Positions 24,303 through 38,189 of a stretch of DNA of 64,000 nucleotides are shown piece after piece. The notes beneath the pieces were generated by a model that did no database searches, was not told the origin of the DNA, and saw only the letters and a list, made by a program, of their open reading frames with translations. Source of the DNA: Inia geoffrensis (lineage: Eukaryota > Chordata > Mammalia > Artiodactyla > Iniidae); contig JAZAQT010000248.1 in NCBI GenBank assembly GCA_036417435.1, positions 1 to 64,000 of the forward strand, written 5' to 3'. Position 1 is the first letter of the stretch. Each line of letters begins with the position of its first letter. The position numbers and the translations under genes are program-made.

Positions 24303-26038
24303 AACTCGATGTGTTTGGACGGGAACATTGAACGATGATTTCCCTACAGGAAGAAGAATTCACCAAAGGCTCAGCGTGCCATGCCGGCACGAGATTAGGG
24401 CCTGAAGCAATTATTCGGGTTTGCGGTCAGCTCACAAGAAAGCGAGTTGAGAAAAGGAGGTTTTTGGCACTGTAACTCACAATCCTGCGGAGTTCCAAAT
24501 GACCCCTATCATCCAAAAATTTATTGAAGGAAGACTGTGAAGAGGACTTGAACACGACACAGAATTGCAGAAAACAGATATCAGGTGGTAGATAAGAATT
24601 GCTCTGAAATCGTAGGAAAAGAGGCAGCAGTTCGACAGTGATGCACTTGGCCAAAAAGGGCGTATGCGTTTTTTCCTGAATATATTCATGAAAAAACGCA
24701 TACGCCCTTTTTGGCCAACCAAGCAAGCCTGCAATGGAAATCCGCACTACAAGGAAGTCTCACTTCCCACCGATCAAAAGGGCCCTCCGAAAAAAATGTA
24801 AAATCCAGAGAGGCAGGACAGGCCATGGAGAACCGGCAGCCTTGTTATGCTGATGGGCGGGATGTAAATTGCCAACAGCCACTCTGGAGAAGTGGATGGT
24901 GTTTCCTGGAACAAAGAAAAAACCAAGCTAGAGAGCCTAGGGCACTTCCACTTATGGTGCTATAGATTCGGAAAATATAAATGAAAAAGACAGAGCCACA
25001 CCAAAGTTTGGGGCTGCTCTGTGTACGGGAACCTTGACTATGGTACAATTTCAATAGCCCAGAAAGAGAAAAATGGATATAGAAGTTGTGGTACATCCCT
25101 ACAATGGAATAGCACTCAACAATGAAATCAATGGCCACAGACCAGTAGCAGCATAATGAGTGGATTTAGTTACGATGATTCTAAGTGAAATAAGTCACAC
25201 AGAAAAAGAAACATCATAAGATATCACTAATACCGGGAATGGAAACACGACTAGGCATGAACTGCATTTCAAAACACAGCAGAGTCTCACATTTACAAAA
25301 GAAATTTATGCTTGCTTAAGGTCAAAGGAGAGTGGGGAGGCTGCATAAAACCAGAGATTGACATTAGGACAGATACCATTCCATAAGCCAAATATATATT
25401 AGACAAGACCTACTCCTCGCTCAACCAAATCAACTCAACACCCCATATTCCATACCTAGGAATATACCTGACTGTGAAGAAACTTAAAACCCATACATTT
25501 ATAGGTCTCCATAAGAAAATCACTTGTGTAGAGCAGCATACACACAGCAGTGTAAATAAGCTAAATCCCCTTATAAAAATAAATTTGAAAAAGAAAGCAC
25601 AAGGACTGTGAAATAGAGAGAAATTCTTAAATAAGTCCTTGAGGGCTTGCGAGAAATCTTGGATTTACCACCTCTACATCACCAGCTGTGGGAGAGATAA
25701 GGCTGGACACTTGGGACTGATACTATTGGTGAGGGAATGCAGACCCTCTGAGGTAATGGTGCATGATTCCCATTCCACGGGTCCCAAATCTCCACGTTTA
25801 AGGGAGTTATCCTTCAGCTAAAATATGCATGGAAAACCCAGAATATGGTCCACGAAGTGATCAGGCAAAATTTCTAAAATTCATCGCCATTTCCCCCCCC
25901 TGTTACTCGAGTTCGCCTTTCCAGATGCGATATTAACATTCTCCCCAATTCGAGAGTCAGTGCCTTTGACCTCTTGCTTGGCACAGTTTGCAATTTCTGT
26001 GGAAGATGAGCAGGAATAAGGAGAACCAATGAGCGGCT
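24303..26038 (+). repeat. Monomer M15, class C
   Basis: Palindrome 24647-24718 of the CATG type; L1 part 24719-25602. It shares CAAATCAACTC and TGTGTAGAGCAGC with M14, and CCGGCACGAG in module 1 with M2, M9, M16 and M17. Private changes are GAAAATATAAATG and GACTAGGCATG. Confidence 0.95.
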
Positions 26039-27774
26039 AACTCGATGTGTTTGGACGGGAACATTGAACGATGATTTCCCTACAGGAAGAAGAATTCACC
26101 AAAGGCTCAGCGTGCCATGCCGGCACGAGATTAGGGCCTGAAGCAATTATTCGGGTTTGCGGTCAGCTCACAAGAAAGCGAGTTGAGAAAAGGAGGTTTT
26201 TGGCACTGTAACTCACAATCCTGCGGAGTTCCAAATGACCCCTATCATCCAAAAATTTATTGAAGGAAGACTGTGAAGAGGACTTGAACACGACACAGAA
26301 TTGCAGAAAACAGATATCAGGTGGTAGATAAGAATTGCTCTGAAATCGTAGGAAAAGAGGCAGCAGTTCGACAGTGATGCACTTGGCCAAAAAGGGCGTA
26401 TGCGTTTTTTCCTGAATATATTCAGGAAAAAAAGCATACGCCCTTTTTGGCCAACCAAGCAAGCCTGCAATGGAAATCCGCACTACAAGGAAGTCTCACT
26501 TCCCACCGATCAAAAGGGCCCTCCGAAAAAAATTTAAAATCCAGAGAGGCAGGACAGGCCATGGAGAACCGGCAGCCTTGTTATGCTGATGGGCGGGATG
26601 TAAATTGCCAACAGCCACTCTGGAGAAGTGAATGGTGTTTCCTGGAACAAAGAAAAAACCAAGCAAGAGAGCCTAGGGCACTTCCACTTATGGTGCTATA
26701 GATTCGGAAAATTTAAATGAAAAAGACAGAGCCACACCAAAGTTTGGGGCTGCTCTGTGTACGGGAACCTTGACTATGGTACAATTTCAATAGCCCAGAA
26801 AGAGAAAAATGGATATAGAAGTTGTGGTACATCCCTACAATGGAATATCACTCAACAATGAAATCAATGGCCACAGACCAGTAGCAGCATAATGAGTGGA
26901 TTTAGTTACGATGATTCTAAGTGAAATAAGTCACACAGAAAAAGAAACATCATAAGATATCACTAATTCCGGGAATGGAAACACGACTACGCATGAACTG
27001 CATTTCAAAACACAGCAGAGTCTCACATTTACAAAAGAAATTTATGCTTGCTTAAGGTCAAAGGAGAGTGAGGAGGCTGCATAAAACCAGAGATTGACAT
27101 TAGGACAGATACCATTCCATAAGACAAATATATATTAGACAAGACCTACTCCTCGCTCAAACAAATCGACTCAACACCCCATAATCCATACCTAGGAATA
27201 TACCTGACTGTGAAGAAACTTAAAACCCATACATTTATAGGTCTCCATAAGAAAATCACTTGTGTACAGCAGCATACACACAGCAGTGTAAATAAGCTAA
27301 ATCCCCTTATAAAAATAAATTTGAAAAAGAAAGCACAAGAACTGTGAAATAGAGAGAAATTCTTAAATAAGTCCTTGAGGGCTTGCGAGAAATCTTGGAT
27401 TTACCACCTCTACATCACCAGCTGTGGGAGAGATAAGGCTGGACACTTGGGACTGATACTATTGGTGAGGGAATGCAGACCCTCTGAGGTAATGGTGCAT
27501 GATTCCCATTCCACGGGTCCCAAATCTCCAGGTTTAAGGGAATTATCCTTCAGCTAAAATATGCATGGAAAACCCAGAATATGGTCCACGAAGTGATCAG
27601 GCAAAATTTCTAAAATTCATCGCCATTTCCCCCCCCTGTTACTCGAGTTCGCCTTTCCAGATGCGATATTAACATTCTCCCCAATTCGAGAGTCAGTGCC
27701 TTTGACCTCTTGCTTGGCACAGTTTGCAATTTCTGTGGAAGATGAGCAGGAATAAGGAGAACCAATGAGCGGCT
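26039..27774 (+). repeat. Monomer M16, class A
   Basis: Palindrome 26383-26454 with the same c-to-a mismatch as M1; L1 part 26455-27338. It also shares GAGTGAGGAGG with M1. Private change AAAATTTAAAATCC. This is the first monomer of the second copy of the M1-M6 block. Confidence 0.95.
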
Positions 27775-29510
27775 AACTCGATGTGTTTGGACGGGAACAT
27801 TGAACGATGATTTCCCTACAGGAAGAAGAATTCACCAAAGGCTCAGCGTGCCATGCCGGCACGAGATTAGGGCCTGAAGCAATTATTCGGGTTTGCGGTC
27901 AGCTCACAAGAAAGCGAGTTGAGAAAAGGAGGTTTTTGGCACTGTAACTCACAATCCTGCGGAGTTCCAAATGACCCCTATCATCCAAAAATTTATTGAA
28001 GGAAGACTGTGAAGAGGACTTGAACACGACACAGAATTGCAGAAAACAGATATCAGGTGGTAGATAAGAATTGCTCTGAAATCGTAGGAAAAGAGGCAGC
28101 AGTTCAACAGTGATGCACTTGGCCAAAAAGGGCGTATGCGTTTCTTCCTGAATATATTCAGGAAAAAACGCATACGCCCTTTTTGGCCAACCAAGCAAGC
28201 CTGCAATGGAAATCCGCACTACAAGGAAGTCTCACTTCTCACCGATCAAAAGGGCCCTCCGAAAAAAATGTAAAATCCAGAGAGGCAGGACAGGCCATGG
28301 AGAACCGGCAGCCTTGTTATGCTGATGGGCGGGATGTAAATTGCCAACAGCCACTCTGGAGAAGTCGATGGTGTTTCCTGGAACAAAGAAAAAACCAAGC
28401 TAGAGAGCCTAGGGCACTTCCACTTATGGTGCTATAGATTCGGAAAATTTAAATGAAAAAGACAGAGCCACACCAAAGTTTGGGGCTGCTCTGTGTACGG
28501 GAACCTTGACTATGGTACAATTTCAATAGCCCAGAAAGAGAAAAATGGATATAGAAGTTGTGGTACATCCCTACAATGGAATATCTCTCAACAATGAAAT
28601 CAATGGCCATAGACCAGTAGCAGCATAATGAGTGGATTTAGTTACGATGATTCTAAGTGAAATAAGTCACACAGAAAAAGAAACATCATAAGATATCACT
28701 AATACCGGGAATTTAAACACGACTAAGCATGAACTGCATTTCAAAACACAGCAGAGTCTCACATTTACAAAAGAAATTTATGCTTGCTTAAGGTCAAAGG
28801 AGAGTGGGGAGGCTGCATAAAACCAGAGATTGACATTAGGACAGATACCATTCCATAAGACAAATATATATTAGACAAGACCTACTCCTCGCTCAAACAA
28901 ATCGACTCAACACCCCATATTCCATACCTAGGAATATACCTGACTGTGAAGAAACTTAAAACCCATACATTTATAGGTCTCCATAAGAAAATCACTTGTG
29001 TACAGCAGCATACACACAGCAGTGTAAAGAAGCTAAATCCCCTTATAAAAATAAATTTGAAAAAGAAAGCACAAGGACTGTGAAATAGAGAGAAATTCTT
29101 AAATAAGTCCTTGAGGGCTTGTGAGAAATCTTGGATTTACCACCTCTACATCACCAGCTGAGGGAGAGATAAGGCTGGACAGTTGGGACTGATACTATTG
29201 GTGAGGGAATGCAGACCCTCTGAGGTAATGGTGCATGATTCCTATTCCACGGGTCCCAAATCTCCACGTTTAAGGGAGTTGTCCTTCAGCTAAAATATGC
29301 ATGGAAAACCCAGAATATGGTCCACGAAGTGATCAGGCAAAGTTTCTAAAATTCATCGCCATTTTCCCCCCCTGTTACTCGAGTTCGCCGTTCCAGATGC
29401 GATATTAACGTTCTCCCCAATTCGAGAGTCAGTGCCTTTGACCTCTTGCTTGGCACAGTTTGCAATTTCTGTGGAAGATGAGCAGGAATAAGGAGAACCA
29501 ATGAGCGGCT
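27775..29510 (+). repeat. Monomer M17, class B1
   Basis: Palindrome 28119-28190 with the left-arm mismatch of M2; L1 part 28191-29074. It shares M2's ATATCTCTCAAC and GGAATTTAAACACG. Private changes are GAAGTCGATGG, AGCTGAGGGAG (a stop in the 60-codon frame), TCGCCGTTCC and AACGTTCTCC. Confidence 0.95.
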
Positions 29511-31246
29511 AACTCGATGTGTTTGGACGGGAACATTGAACGATGATTTCCCTACAGGAAGAAGAATTCACCAAAGGCTCAGCGTGCCATTCCGGAACGA
29601 GATTAGGGCCTGAAGCAATTATTCGGGTTTGCGGTCAGCTCACAAGAAAGCGAGTTGAGAAAAGGAGATTTTTGGCACTGTAACTCACAATCCTGCGGAG
29701 TTCCAAATGGCCCCTATCATCCAAAAATTTATTGAAGGAAGACTGTGAAGAGGACTTGAACACGACACAGAATTGCAGAAAAGAGATATCAGGTGGTAGA
29801 TAAGAATTGCTCTGAAATCGTAGGAAAAGAGGCAGCAGTTCGACAGTGATGCACTTGGCCAAAAAGGGTGTATGCGTTTTTTCCTGAATATATTCATGAA
29901 AAAACGCATACGCCCTTTTTGGCCAACCAAGCAAGCCTGCAATGGAAATCCGCACTACAAGGAAGTCTCACTTCCCACCGATCAAAAGGGCCCTCCGAAA
30001 AAAATGTAAAATCCAGAGAGGCAGGACAGGCCATGGAGAACCGGCAGCCTTGTTATGCTGATGGGCGGGATGTAAATTGCCAACAGCCACTCTGGAGAAG
30101 TGAATGGTGTTTCCTGGAACAAAGAAAAAACCAAGCAAGAGAGCCTAGGGCACTTCCACTTATGGTGCTATAGATTCGGAGAATTTAAATGAAAAAGACA
30201 GAGCCACACCAAAGTTTGGGGCTGCTCTGTGTACGGGAACCTTGACTATGGTACAATTTCAATAGCCCAGAAAGAGAAAAATGGATATAGAAGTTGTGGT
30301 ACATCCCTACAATGGAATATCACTCAACAATGAAATCAATGGCCACAGACCAGTAGCAGCATAATGAGTGGATTTAGTTACGATGATTCTAAGTGAAATA
30401 AGTCACACAGAAAAAGAAACATCATAAGATATCACTAATACCGGGAATGGAAACACGACTACGCATGAACTGCATTTCAAAACACAGCAGAGTCTCACAT
30501 TTACAAAAGAAATTTATGCTTGCTTAAGGTCAAAGGAGAGTGGGGAGGCTGCATAAAACCAGAGATTGACATTAGGACAGATACCATTCCATAAGACAAA
30601 TATATATTAGACAAGACCTACTCCTCGCTCAAACAAATCGACTCAACACCCCATAATCCATACCTAGGAATATACCTGACTGTGAAGAAACTTAAAACCC
30701 ATACATTTATAGGTCTCCATAAGAAAATCACTTGTGTACAGCAGCATACACACAGCAGTGTAAATAAGCTAAATCCCCTTATAAAAATAAATTTGAAAAA
30801 GAAAGCACAAGAACTGTGAAATAGAGAGAAATTCTTAAATAAGTCCTTGAGGGCTTGCGAGAAATCTTGGATTTACCACCTCTACATCACCAGCTGTGGG
30901 AGAGATAAGGCTGGACACTTGGGACTGATACTATTGGTGAGGGAATGCAGACCCTCTGAGGTAATGGTGCATGATTCCCATTCCACGGGTCCCAAATCTC
31001 CAGGTTTAAGGGAATTATCCTTCAGCTAAAATATGCATGGAAAACCCAGAAAATGGTCCACGAATTGATCAGGCAAAATTTCTAAAATTCATCGCCATTT
31101 TCCCCCCCTGTTACTCGAGTTCGCCTTTCCAGATGCGATATTAACATTCTCCCCACTTCGAGAGTCAGTGCCTTTGACCTCTTGCTTGGCACAGTTTGCA
31201 ATTTCTGTGGAAGATGAGCAGGAATAAGGAGATCCAATGAGCGGCT
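29511..31246 (+). repeat. Monomer M18, class A
   Basis: Palindrome 29855-29926 of the CATG type with a second mismatch (AGGGTGTATG); L1 part 29927-30810. It shares CATTCCGG, GGAGAATTTAAATG and the terminal GGAGATCCAATG with M3. Confidence 0.95.
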
Positions 31247-32982
31247 AACTCGATATGTTTGGACGGGAACATTGAACGATGATTTCCCTACAGGAAGAAG
31301 AATTCACCAAAGGCTCACCGTGCCATGCCGGAACGAGATTAGGGCCTGAAGCAATTATTCGGGTTTGCGGTCAGCTCACAAGAAAGCGAGTTGAGAAAAG
31401 GAGATTTTTGGCACTGTAACTCACAATCCTGCGGAGTTCCAAATGACCCCTATCATCCAAAAATTTATTGAAGGAAGACTGTGAAGAGGACTTGAACACG
31501 ACACAGAATTGCAGAAAACAGATATCAGGTGGTAGATAAGAATTGCTCTGAAATCGTAGGAAAAGAGGCAGCAGTTCGACAGTGATGCACTTGGCCAAAA
31601 AGGGCGTATGCGTTTTTTCCTGAATATATTCAGGAAAAAACGCATACGCCCTTTTTGGCCAACCAAGCAAGCCTGCAATGGAAATCCGCACTACAAGGAA
31701 GTCTCACTTCCCACCGATCAAAAGGGCCCTCCGAAAAAAATGTAAAATCCAGAGAGGCAGGACAGGCCATGGAGAACCGGCAGCCTTGTTATGCTGATGG
31801 GCGGGATGTAAATTGCCAACAGCCACTCTGGAGAAGTGGATGGTGTTTCCTGGAACAAAGAAAAAACCAAGCTAGAGAGCCGAGGGCACTTCCACTTATG
31901 GTGCTATAGATTCGGAAAATTTAAATGAAAAAGACAGAGCCACACCAAAGTTTCGGGCTGCTCTGTGTACGGGAACCTTGACTATGGTACAATTTCAATA
32001 GCCCAGAAAGAGAAAAATGGATATAAAAGTTGTGGTACATCCCTACAATGGAATAGCACTCAACAATGAAATCAATGGCCACAGACCAGTAGCAGCATAA
32101 TGAGTGGATTTAGTTGCGATGATTCTAAGTGAAATAAGTCACACAGAAAAAGAAACATCATAAGATATCACTAATACCGGGAATGGAAACACGACTACTC
32201 ATGAACTGCATTTCAAAACACAGCAGAGTCTCACATTTACAAAAGAAATTTATGCTTGCTTAAGGTCAAAGGAGAGTGGGGAGGCTGCATAAAACCAGAG
32301 ATTGACATTAGGACAGATACCATTCCATAAGACAAATATATATTAGACAAGACCTACTCCTCGCTCAAACAAATCGACTCAACACCCCATATTCCATACC
32401 TAGGAATATACCTGACTGTGAAGAAACTTAAAACCCATACATTTATAGGTCTCCATAAGAAAATCACTTGTGTACAGCAGCATACACACAGCAGTGTAAA
32501 GAAGCTAAATCCCCTTATAAAAATAAATTTGAAAAAGAAAGCACAAGGACTGTGAAATAGAGAGAAATTCTTAAATAAGTCCTTGAGGGCTTGTGAGAAA
32601 TCTTGGATTTACCACCTCTACATCACCAGCTGTGGGAGAGATAAGGCTGGACAGTTGGGCCTGATACTATTGGTGAGGGAATGCAGACCCTCTGAGGTAA
32701 TGGTGCATGATTCCTATTCCACGGGTCCCAAATCTCCACGTTTAAGGGAGTTATCCTTCAGCTAAAATATGCATGGAAAACCCAGAATATGGTCCACGAA
32801 GTGATCAGGCAAAGTTTCTAAAATTCATCGCCATTTTCCCCCCCTCTTACTCGAGTTCGCCTTTCCAGATGCGATATTAACATTCTCCCCAATTCGAGAG
32901 TCAGTGCCTTTGACCTCTTGCTTGGCACAGTTTGCAATTTCTGTGGAAGATCAGCAGGAATAAGGAGAACCAATGAGCGGCT
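31247..32982 (+). repeat. Monomer M19, class B2
   Basis: Perfect palindrome 31591-31662; L1 part 31663-32546. Counterpart of M4 (GGCTCACCG, GGGCCTG). It has GTTTCGGGCTGC like M24, M25, M34 and M36. Private changes are GAGCCGAGGG, TTAGTTGCGATG and AGATCAGCAGG. Confidence 0.95.
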
Positions 32983-34718
32983 AACTCGATGTGTTTGGAC
33001 GGGAACATTGAACGATGATTTCCCTACAGGAAGAAGAATTCACCAAAGGCTCAGCGTGCCATGCCGGAACGAGATTAGGGCCTGAAGCAATTATTCGGGT
33101 TTGCGGTCAGCTCACAAGAAAGCGAGTTGAGAAAAGGAGATTTTTGGCACTGTAACTCACAATCCTGCGGAGTTCCAAATGGCCCCTATCATCCAAAAAT
33201 TTATTGAAGGAAGACTGTGAAGAGGACTTGAACACGACACAGAATTGCAGAAAAGAGATATCAGGTGGTAGATAAGAATTGCTCTGAAATCGTAGGAAAA
33301 GAGGCAGCAGTTCGACAGTGATGCACTTGGCCAAAAAGGGCGTATGCGTTTTTTCCTGAATATATTCATGAAAAAACGCATACGCCCTTTTTGGCCAACC
33401 AAGCAAGCCTGCAATGGAAATCCGCACTACAATGAAGTCTCACTTCCCACCGATCAAAAGGGCCCTCCGAAAAAAATGTAAAATCCAGAGAGGCAGGACA
33501 GGCCATGGAGAACCGGCAGCCTTGTTATGCTGATGGGCGGGATGTAAATTGCCAACAGCCACTCTGGAGAAGTGAATGGTGTTTCCTGGAACAAAGAAAA
33601 AACCAAGCAAGAGAGCCTAGGCCACTTCCACTTATGGTGCTATAGATTCGGAAAATTTAAATGAAAAAGACAGAGCCACACCAAAGTTTGGGGCTGCTCT
33701 GTGTACGGGAACCTTGACTATGGTACAATTTCAATAGCCCAGAAAGAGAAAAATGGATATAGAAGTTGTGGTACATCCCTACAATGGAATATCACTCAAC
33801 AATGAAATCAATGGCCACAGACCAGTAGCAGCATAATGAGTGGATTTAGTTACGATGATTCTAAGTGAAATAAGTCACACAGAAAAAGAAACATCATAAG
33901 ATATCACTAATACCGGGAATGGAAACACGACTACGCATGAACTGCATTTCAAAACACAGCAGAGTCTCACATTTACAAAAGAAATTTATGCTTGCTTAAG
34001 GTCAAAGGAGAGTGGGGAGGCTGCATAAAACCAGAGATTGACATTAGGACAGATACCATTCCATAAGACAAATATATATTAGACAAGACCTACTCCTCGC
34101 TCAAACAAATCGACTCAACACCCCATAATCCATACCTAGGAATATACCTGACTGTGAAGAAACTTAAAACCCATACATTTATAGGTCTCCATAAGAAAAT
34201 CACTTGTGTACAGCAGCATACACACAGCAGTGTAAATAAGCTAAATCCCCTTATAAAAATAAATTTGAAAAAGAAAGCACAAGAACTGTGAAATAGAGAG
34301 AAATTCTTAAATAAGTCCTTGAGGGCTTGCGAGAAATCTTGGATTTACCACCTCTACATCACCAGCTGTGGGAGAGATAAGGCTGGACACTTGGGACTGA
34401 TACTATTGGTGAGGGAATGCAGACCCTCTGAGGTAATGGTGCATGATTCCCATTCCACGGGTCCCAAATCTCCAGGTTTAAGGGAATTATCCTTCAGCTA
34501 AAATATGCATGGAAAACCCAGAAAATGGTCCACGAATTGATCAGGCAAAATTTCTAAAATTCATCGCCATTTTCCCCCCCTGTTACTCGAGTTCGCCTTT
34601 CCAGATGCGATATTAACATTCTCCCCACTTCGAGAGTCAGTGCCTTTGACCTCTTGCTTGGCACAGTTTGCAATTTCTGTGGAAGATGAGCAGGAATAAG
34701 GAGAACCAATGAGCGGCT
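32983..34718 (+). repeat. Monomer M20, class A
   Basis: Palindrome 33327-33398 of the CATG type; L1 part 33399-34282. Counterpart of M5 (ACAATGAAG, TAGGCCACTT), but with GGAGATTTTTGG rather than M5's GGCGATTTTTGG. Confidence 0.95.
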
Positions 34719-36453
34719 AACTCGATATGTTTGGACGGGAACATTGAACGATGATTTCCCTACAGGAAGAAGAATTCACCAAAGGCTCACCGTGCCATGC
34801 CGGAACGAGATTAGGGCCTGAAGCAATTATTCGGGTTTGCGGTCAGCTCACAAGAAAGCGAGTTGAGAAAAGGAGATTTTTGGCACTGTAACTCACAATC
34901 CTGCGGAGTTCCAAATGACCCCTATCATCCAAAAATTTATTGAAGGAAGACTGTGAAGAGGACTTGAACACGACACAGAATTGCAGAAAACAGATATCAG
35001 GTGGTAGATAAGAATTGCTCTGAAATCGTAGGAAAAGAGGCAGCAGTTCGACAGTGATGCACTTGGCCAAAAAGGGCGTATGCGTTTTTTCCTGAATATA
35101 TTCAGGAAAAAACGCATACGCCCTTTTTGGCCAACCAAGCAAGCCTGCAATGGAAATCCGCACTACAAGGAAGTCTCACTTCCCACCGATCAAAAGGGCC
35201 CTCCGAAAAAAATGTAAAATCCAGAGAGGCAGGACAGGCCATGGAGAACCGGCAGCCTTGTTATGCTGATGGGCGGGATGTAAATTGCCAACAGCCACTC
35301 TGGAGAAGTGGATGGTGTTTCCTGGAACAAAGAAAAAACCAAGCTAGAGAGCCTAGGGCACTTCCACTTATGGTGCTATAGATTCGGAAAATTTAAATGA
35401 AAAAGACAGAGCCACACCAAAGTTTGGGGCTGCTCTGTGTACGGGAACCTTGACTATGGTACAATTTCAATAGCCCAGAAAGAGAAAAATGGATATAAAA
35501 GTTGTGGTACATCCCTACAATGGAATAGCACTCAACAATGAAATCAATGGCCACAGACCAGTAGCAGCATAATGAGTGGATTTAGTTACGATGATTCTAA
35601 GTGAAATAAGTCACACAGAAAAAGAAACATCATAAGATATCACTAATACCGGGAATGGAAACACGACTACTCATGAACTGCATTTCAAAACACAGCAGAG
35701 TCTCACATTTACAAAAGAAATTTATGCTTGCTTAAGGTCAAAGGAGAGTCGGGAGGCTGCATAAAACCACAGATTGACATTAGGACAGATACCATTCCAT
35801 AAGACAAATATATATTAGACAAGACCTACTCCTCGCTCAAACAAATCGACTCAACACCCCATATTCCATACCTAGGAATATACCTGACTGTGAAGAAACT
35901 TAAAACCCATACATTTATAGGTCTCCATAAGAAAATCACTTGTGTACAGCAGCATACACACAGCAGTGTAAAGAAGCTAAATCCCCTTATAAAAATAAAT
36001 TTGAAAAAGAAAGCACAAGGACTGTGAAATAGAGAGAAATTCTTAAATAAGTCCTTGAGGGCTTGTGAGAAATCTTGGATTTACCACCTCTACATCACCA
36101 GCTGTGGGAGAGATAAGGCTGGACAGTTGGGACTGATACTATTGGTGAGGGAATGCAGACCCTCTGAGGTAATGGTGCATGATTCCTATTCCACGGGTCC
36201 CAAATCTCCACGTTTAAGGGAGTTGTCCTTCAGCTAAAATATGCATGGAAAACCCAGAATATGGTCCACGAAGTGATCAGGCAAAGTTTCTAAAATTCAT
36301 CGCCATTTTTCCCCCTCTTACTCGAGTTCGCCTTTCCAGATGCGATATTAACATTCTCCCCAATTCGAGAGTCAGTGCCTTTGACCTCTTGCTTGGCACA
36401 GTTTGCAATTTCTGTGGAAGATGAGCAGGAATAAGGAGAACCAATGAGCGGCT
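34719..36453 (+). repeat. Monomer M21, class B1, 1735 bp
   Basis: Perfect palindrome 35063-35134; L1 part 35135-36018. T/C tract T5C5. Counterpart of M6, but with CCCCAATTCGAG near the end where M6 has CCCCACTTCGAG. Private change GAGAGTCGGGAGG. Confidence 0.95.
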
Positions 36454-38189
36454 AACTCGATGTGTTTGGACGGGAACATTGAACGATGATTTCCCTACAG
36501 GAAGAAGAATTCACCAAAGGCTCAGCGTGCCATTCCGGAACGAGATTAGGGCCTGAAGCAATTATTCGGGTTTGCGGTCAGCTCACAAGAAAGCGAGTTG
36601 AGAAAAGGCGATTTTTGGCACTGTAACTCACAATCCTGCGGAGTTCCAAATGGCCCCTATCATCCAAAAATTTATTGAAGGAAGACTGTGAAGAGGACTT
36701 GAACACGACACAGAATTGCAGAAAAGAGATATCAGGTGGTAGATAAGAATTGCTCTGAAATCGTAGGAAAAGAGGCAGCAGTTCGACAGTGATGCACTTG
36801 GCCAAAAAGGGCGTATGCGTTTTTTCCTGAATATATTCATGAAAAAACGCATACGCCCTTTTTGGCCAACCAAGCAAGCCTGCAATGGAAATCCGCACTA
36901 CAATGAAGTCTCACTTCCCACCGATCAAAAGGGCCCTCCGAAAAAAATGTAAAATCCAGAGAGGCAGGACAGGCCATGGAGAACCGGCAGCCTTGTTATG
37001 CTGATGGGCGGGATGTAAATTGCCAACAGCCACTCTGGAGAAGTGAATGGTGTTTCCTGGAACAAAGAAAAAACCAAGCAAGAGAGCCTAGGCCACTTCC
37101 ACTTATGGTGCTATAGATTCGGAAAATTTAAATGAAAAAGACAGAGCCACACCAAAGTTTGGGGCTGCTCTGTGTACGGGAACCTTGACTATGGTACAAT
37201 TTCAATAGCCCAGAAAGAGAAAAATGGATATAGAAGTTGTGGTACATCCCTACAATGGAATATCACTCAACAATGAAATCAATGGCCACAGACCAGTAGC
37301 AGCATAATGAGTGGATTTAGTTACGATGATTCTAAGTGAAATAAGTCACACAGAAAAAGAAACATCATAAGATATCACTAATACCGGGAATGGAAACACG
37401 ACTACGCATGAACTGCATTTCAAAACACAGCAGAGTCTCACATTTACAAAAGAAATTTACGCTTGCTTAAGGTCAAAGGAGAGTGGGGAGGCTGCATAAA
37501 ACCAGAGATTGACATTAGGACAGATACCATTCCATAAGACAAATATATATTAGACAAGACCTACTCCTCGCTCAAACAAATCGACTCAACACCCCATAAT
37601 CCATACCTAGGAATATACCTGACTGTGAAGAAACTTAAAACCCATACATTTATAGGTCTCCATAAGAAAATCACTTGTGTACAGCAGCATACACACAGCA
37701 GTGTAAATAAGCTAAATCCCCTTATAAAAATAAATTTGAAAAAGAAAGCACAAGAACTGTGAAATAGAGAGAAATTCTTAAATAAGTCCTTGAGGGCTTG
37801 CGAGAAATCTTGGATTTACCACCTCTACATCACCAGCTGTGGGAGAGATAAGGCTGGACACTTGGGACTGATACTATTGGTGAGGGAATGCAGACCCTCT
37901 GAGGTAATGGTGCATGATTCCCATTCCACGGGTCCCAAATCTCCAGGTTTAAGGGAATTATCCTTCAGCTAAAATATGCATGGAAAACCCAGAAAATGGT
38001 CCACGAATTGATCAGGCAAAATTTCTAAAATTCATCGCCATTTTCCCCCCCTGTTACTCGAGTTCGCCTTTCCAGATGCGATATTAACATTCTCCCCACT
38101 TCGAGAGTCAGTGCCTTTGACCTCTTGCTTGGCACAGTTTGCAATTTCTGTGGAAGATGAGCAGGAATAAGGAGAACCAATGAGCGGCT
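36454..38189 (+). repeat. Monomer M22, class A
   Basis: Palindrome 36798-36869 of the CATG type; L1 part 36870-37753. It combines CATTCCGG (as in M3) with GGCGATTTTTGG and TAGGCCACTT (as in M5). Private change AATTTACGCTTGC. Confidence 0.95.

Larger units (their letters stand above)
26039..36453 (+). repeat. Six-monomer block (copy 2, M16-M21)
   Basis: Second copy of the M1-M6 block. Beyond it the two loci diverge: M7 is C-type while M22 is A-type. The left limit of copy 1 is outside the window, so the full duplicated length is unknown. Confidence 0.85.

Noticed and set aside
24845..25138. Minus-strand 97-codon frame unique to M15, and 76-codon frames in M26 and M37
   Set aside because: They are opened by single substitutions in the L1 relic (for example GAAAATATAAATG in M15) and have no counterpart in other copies.
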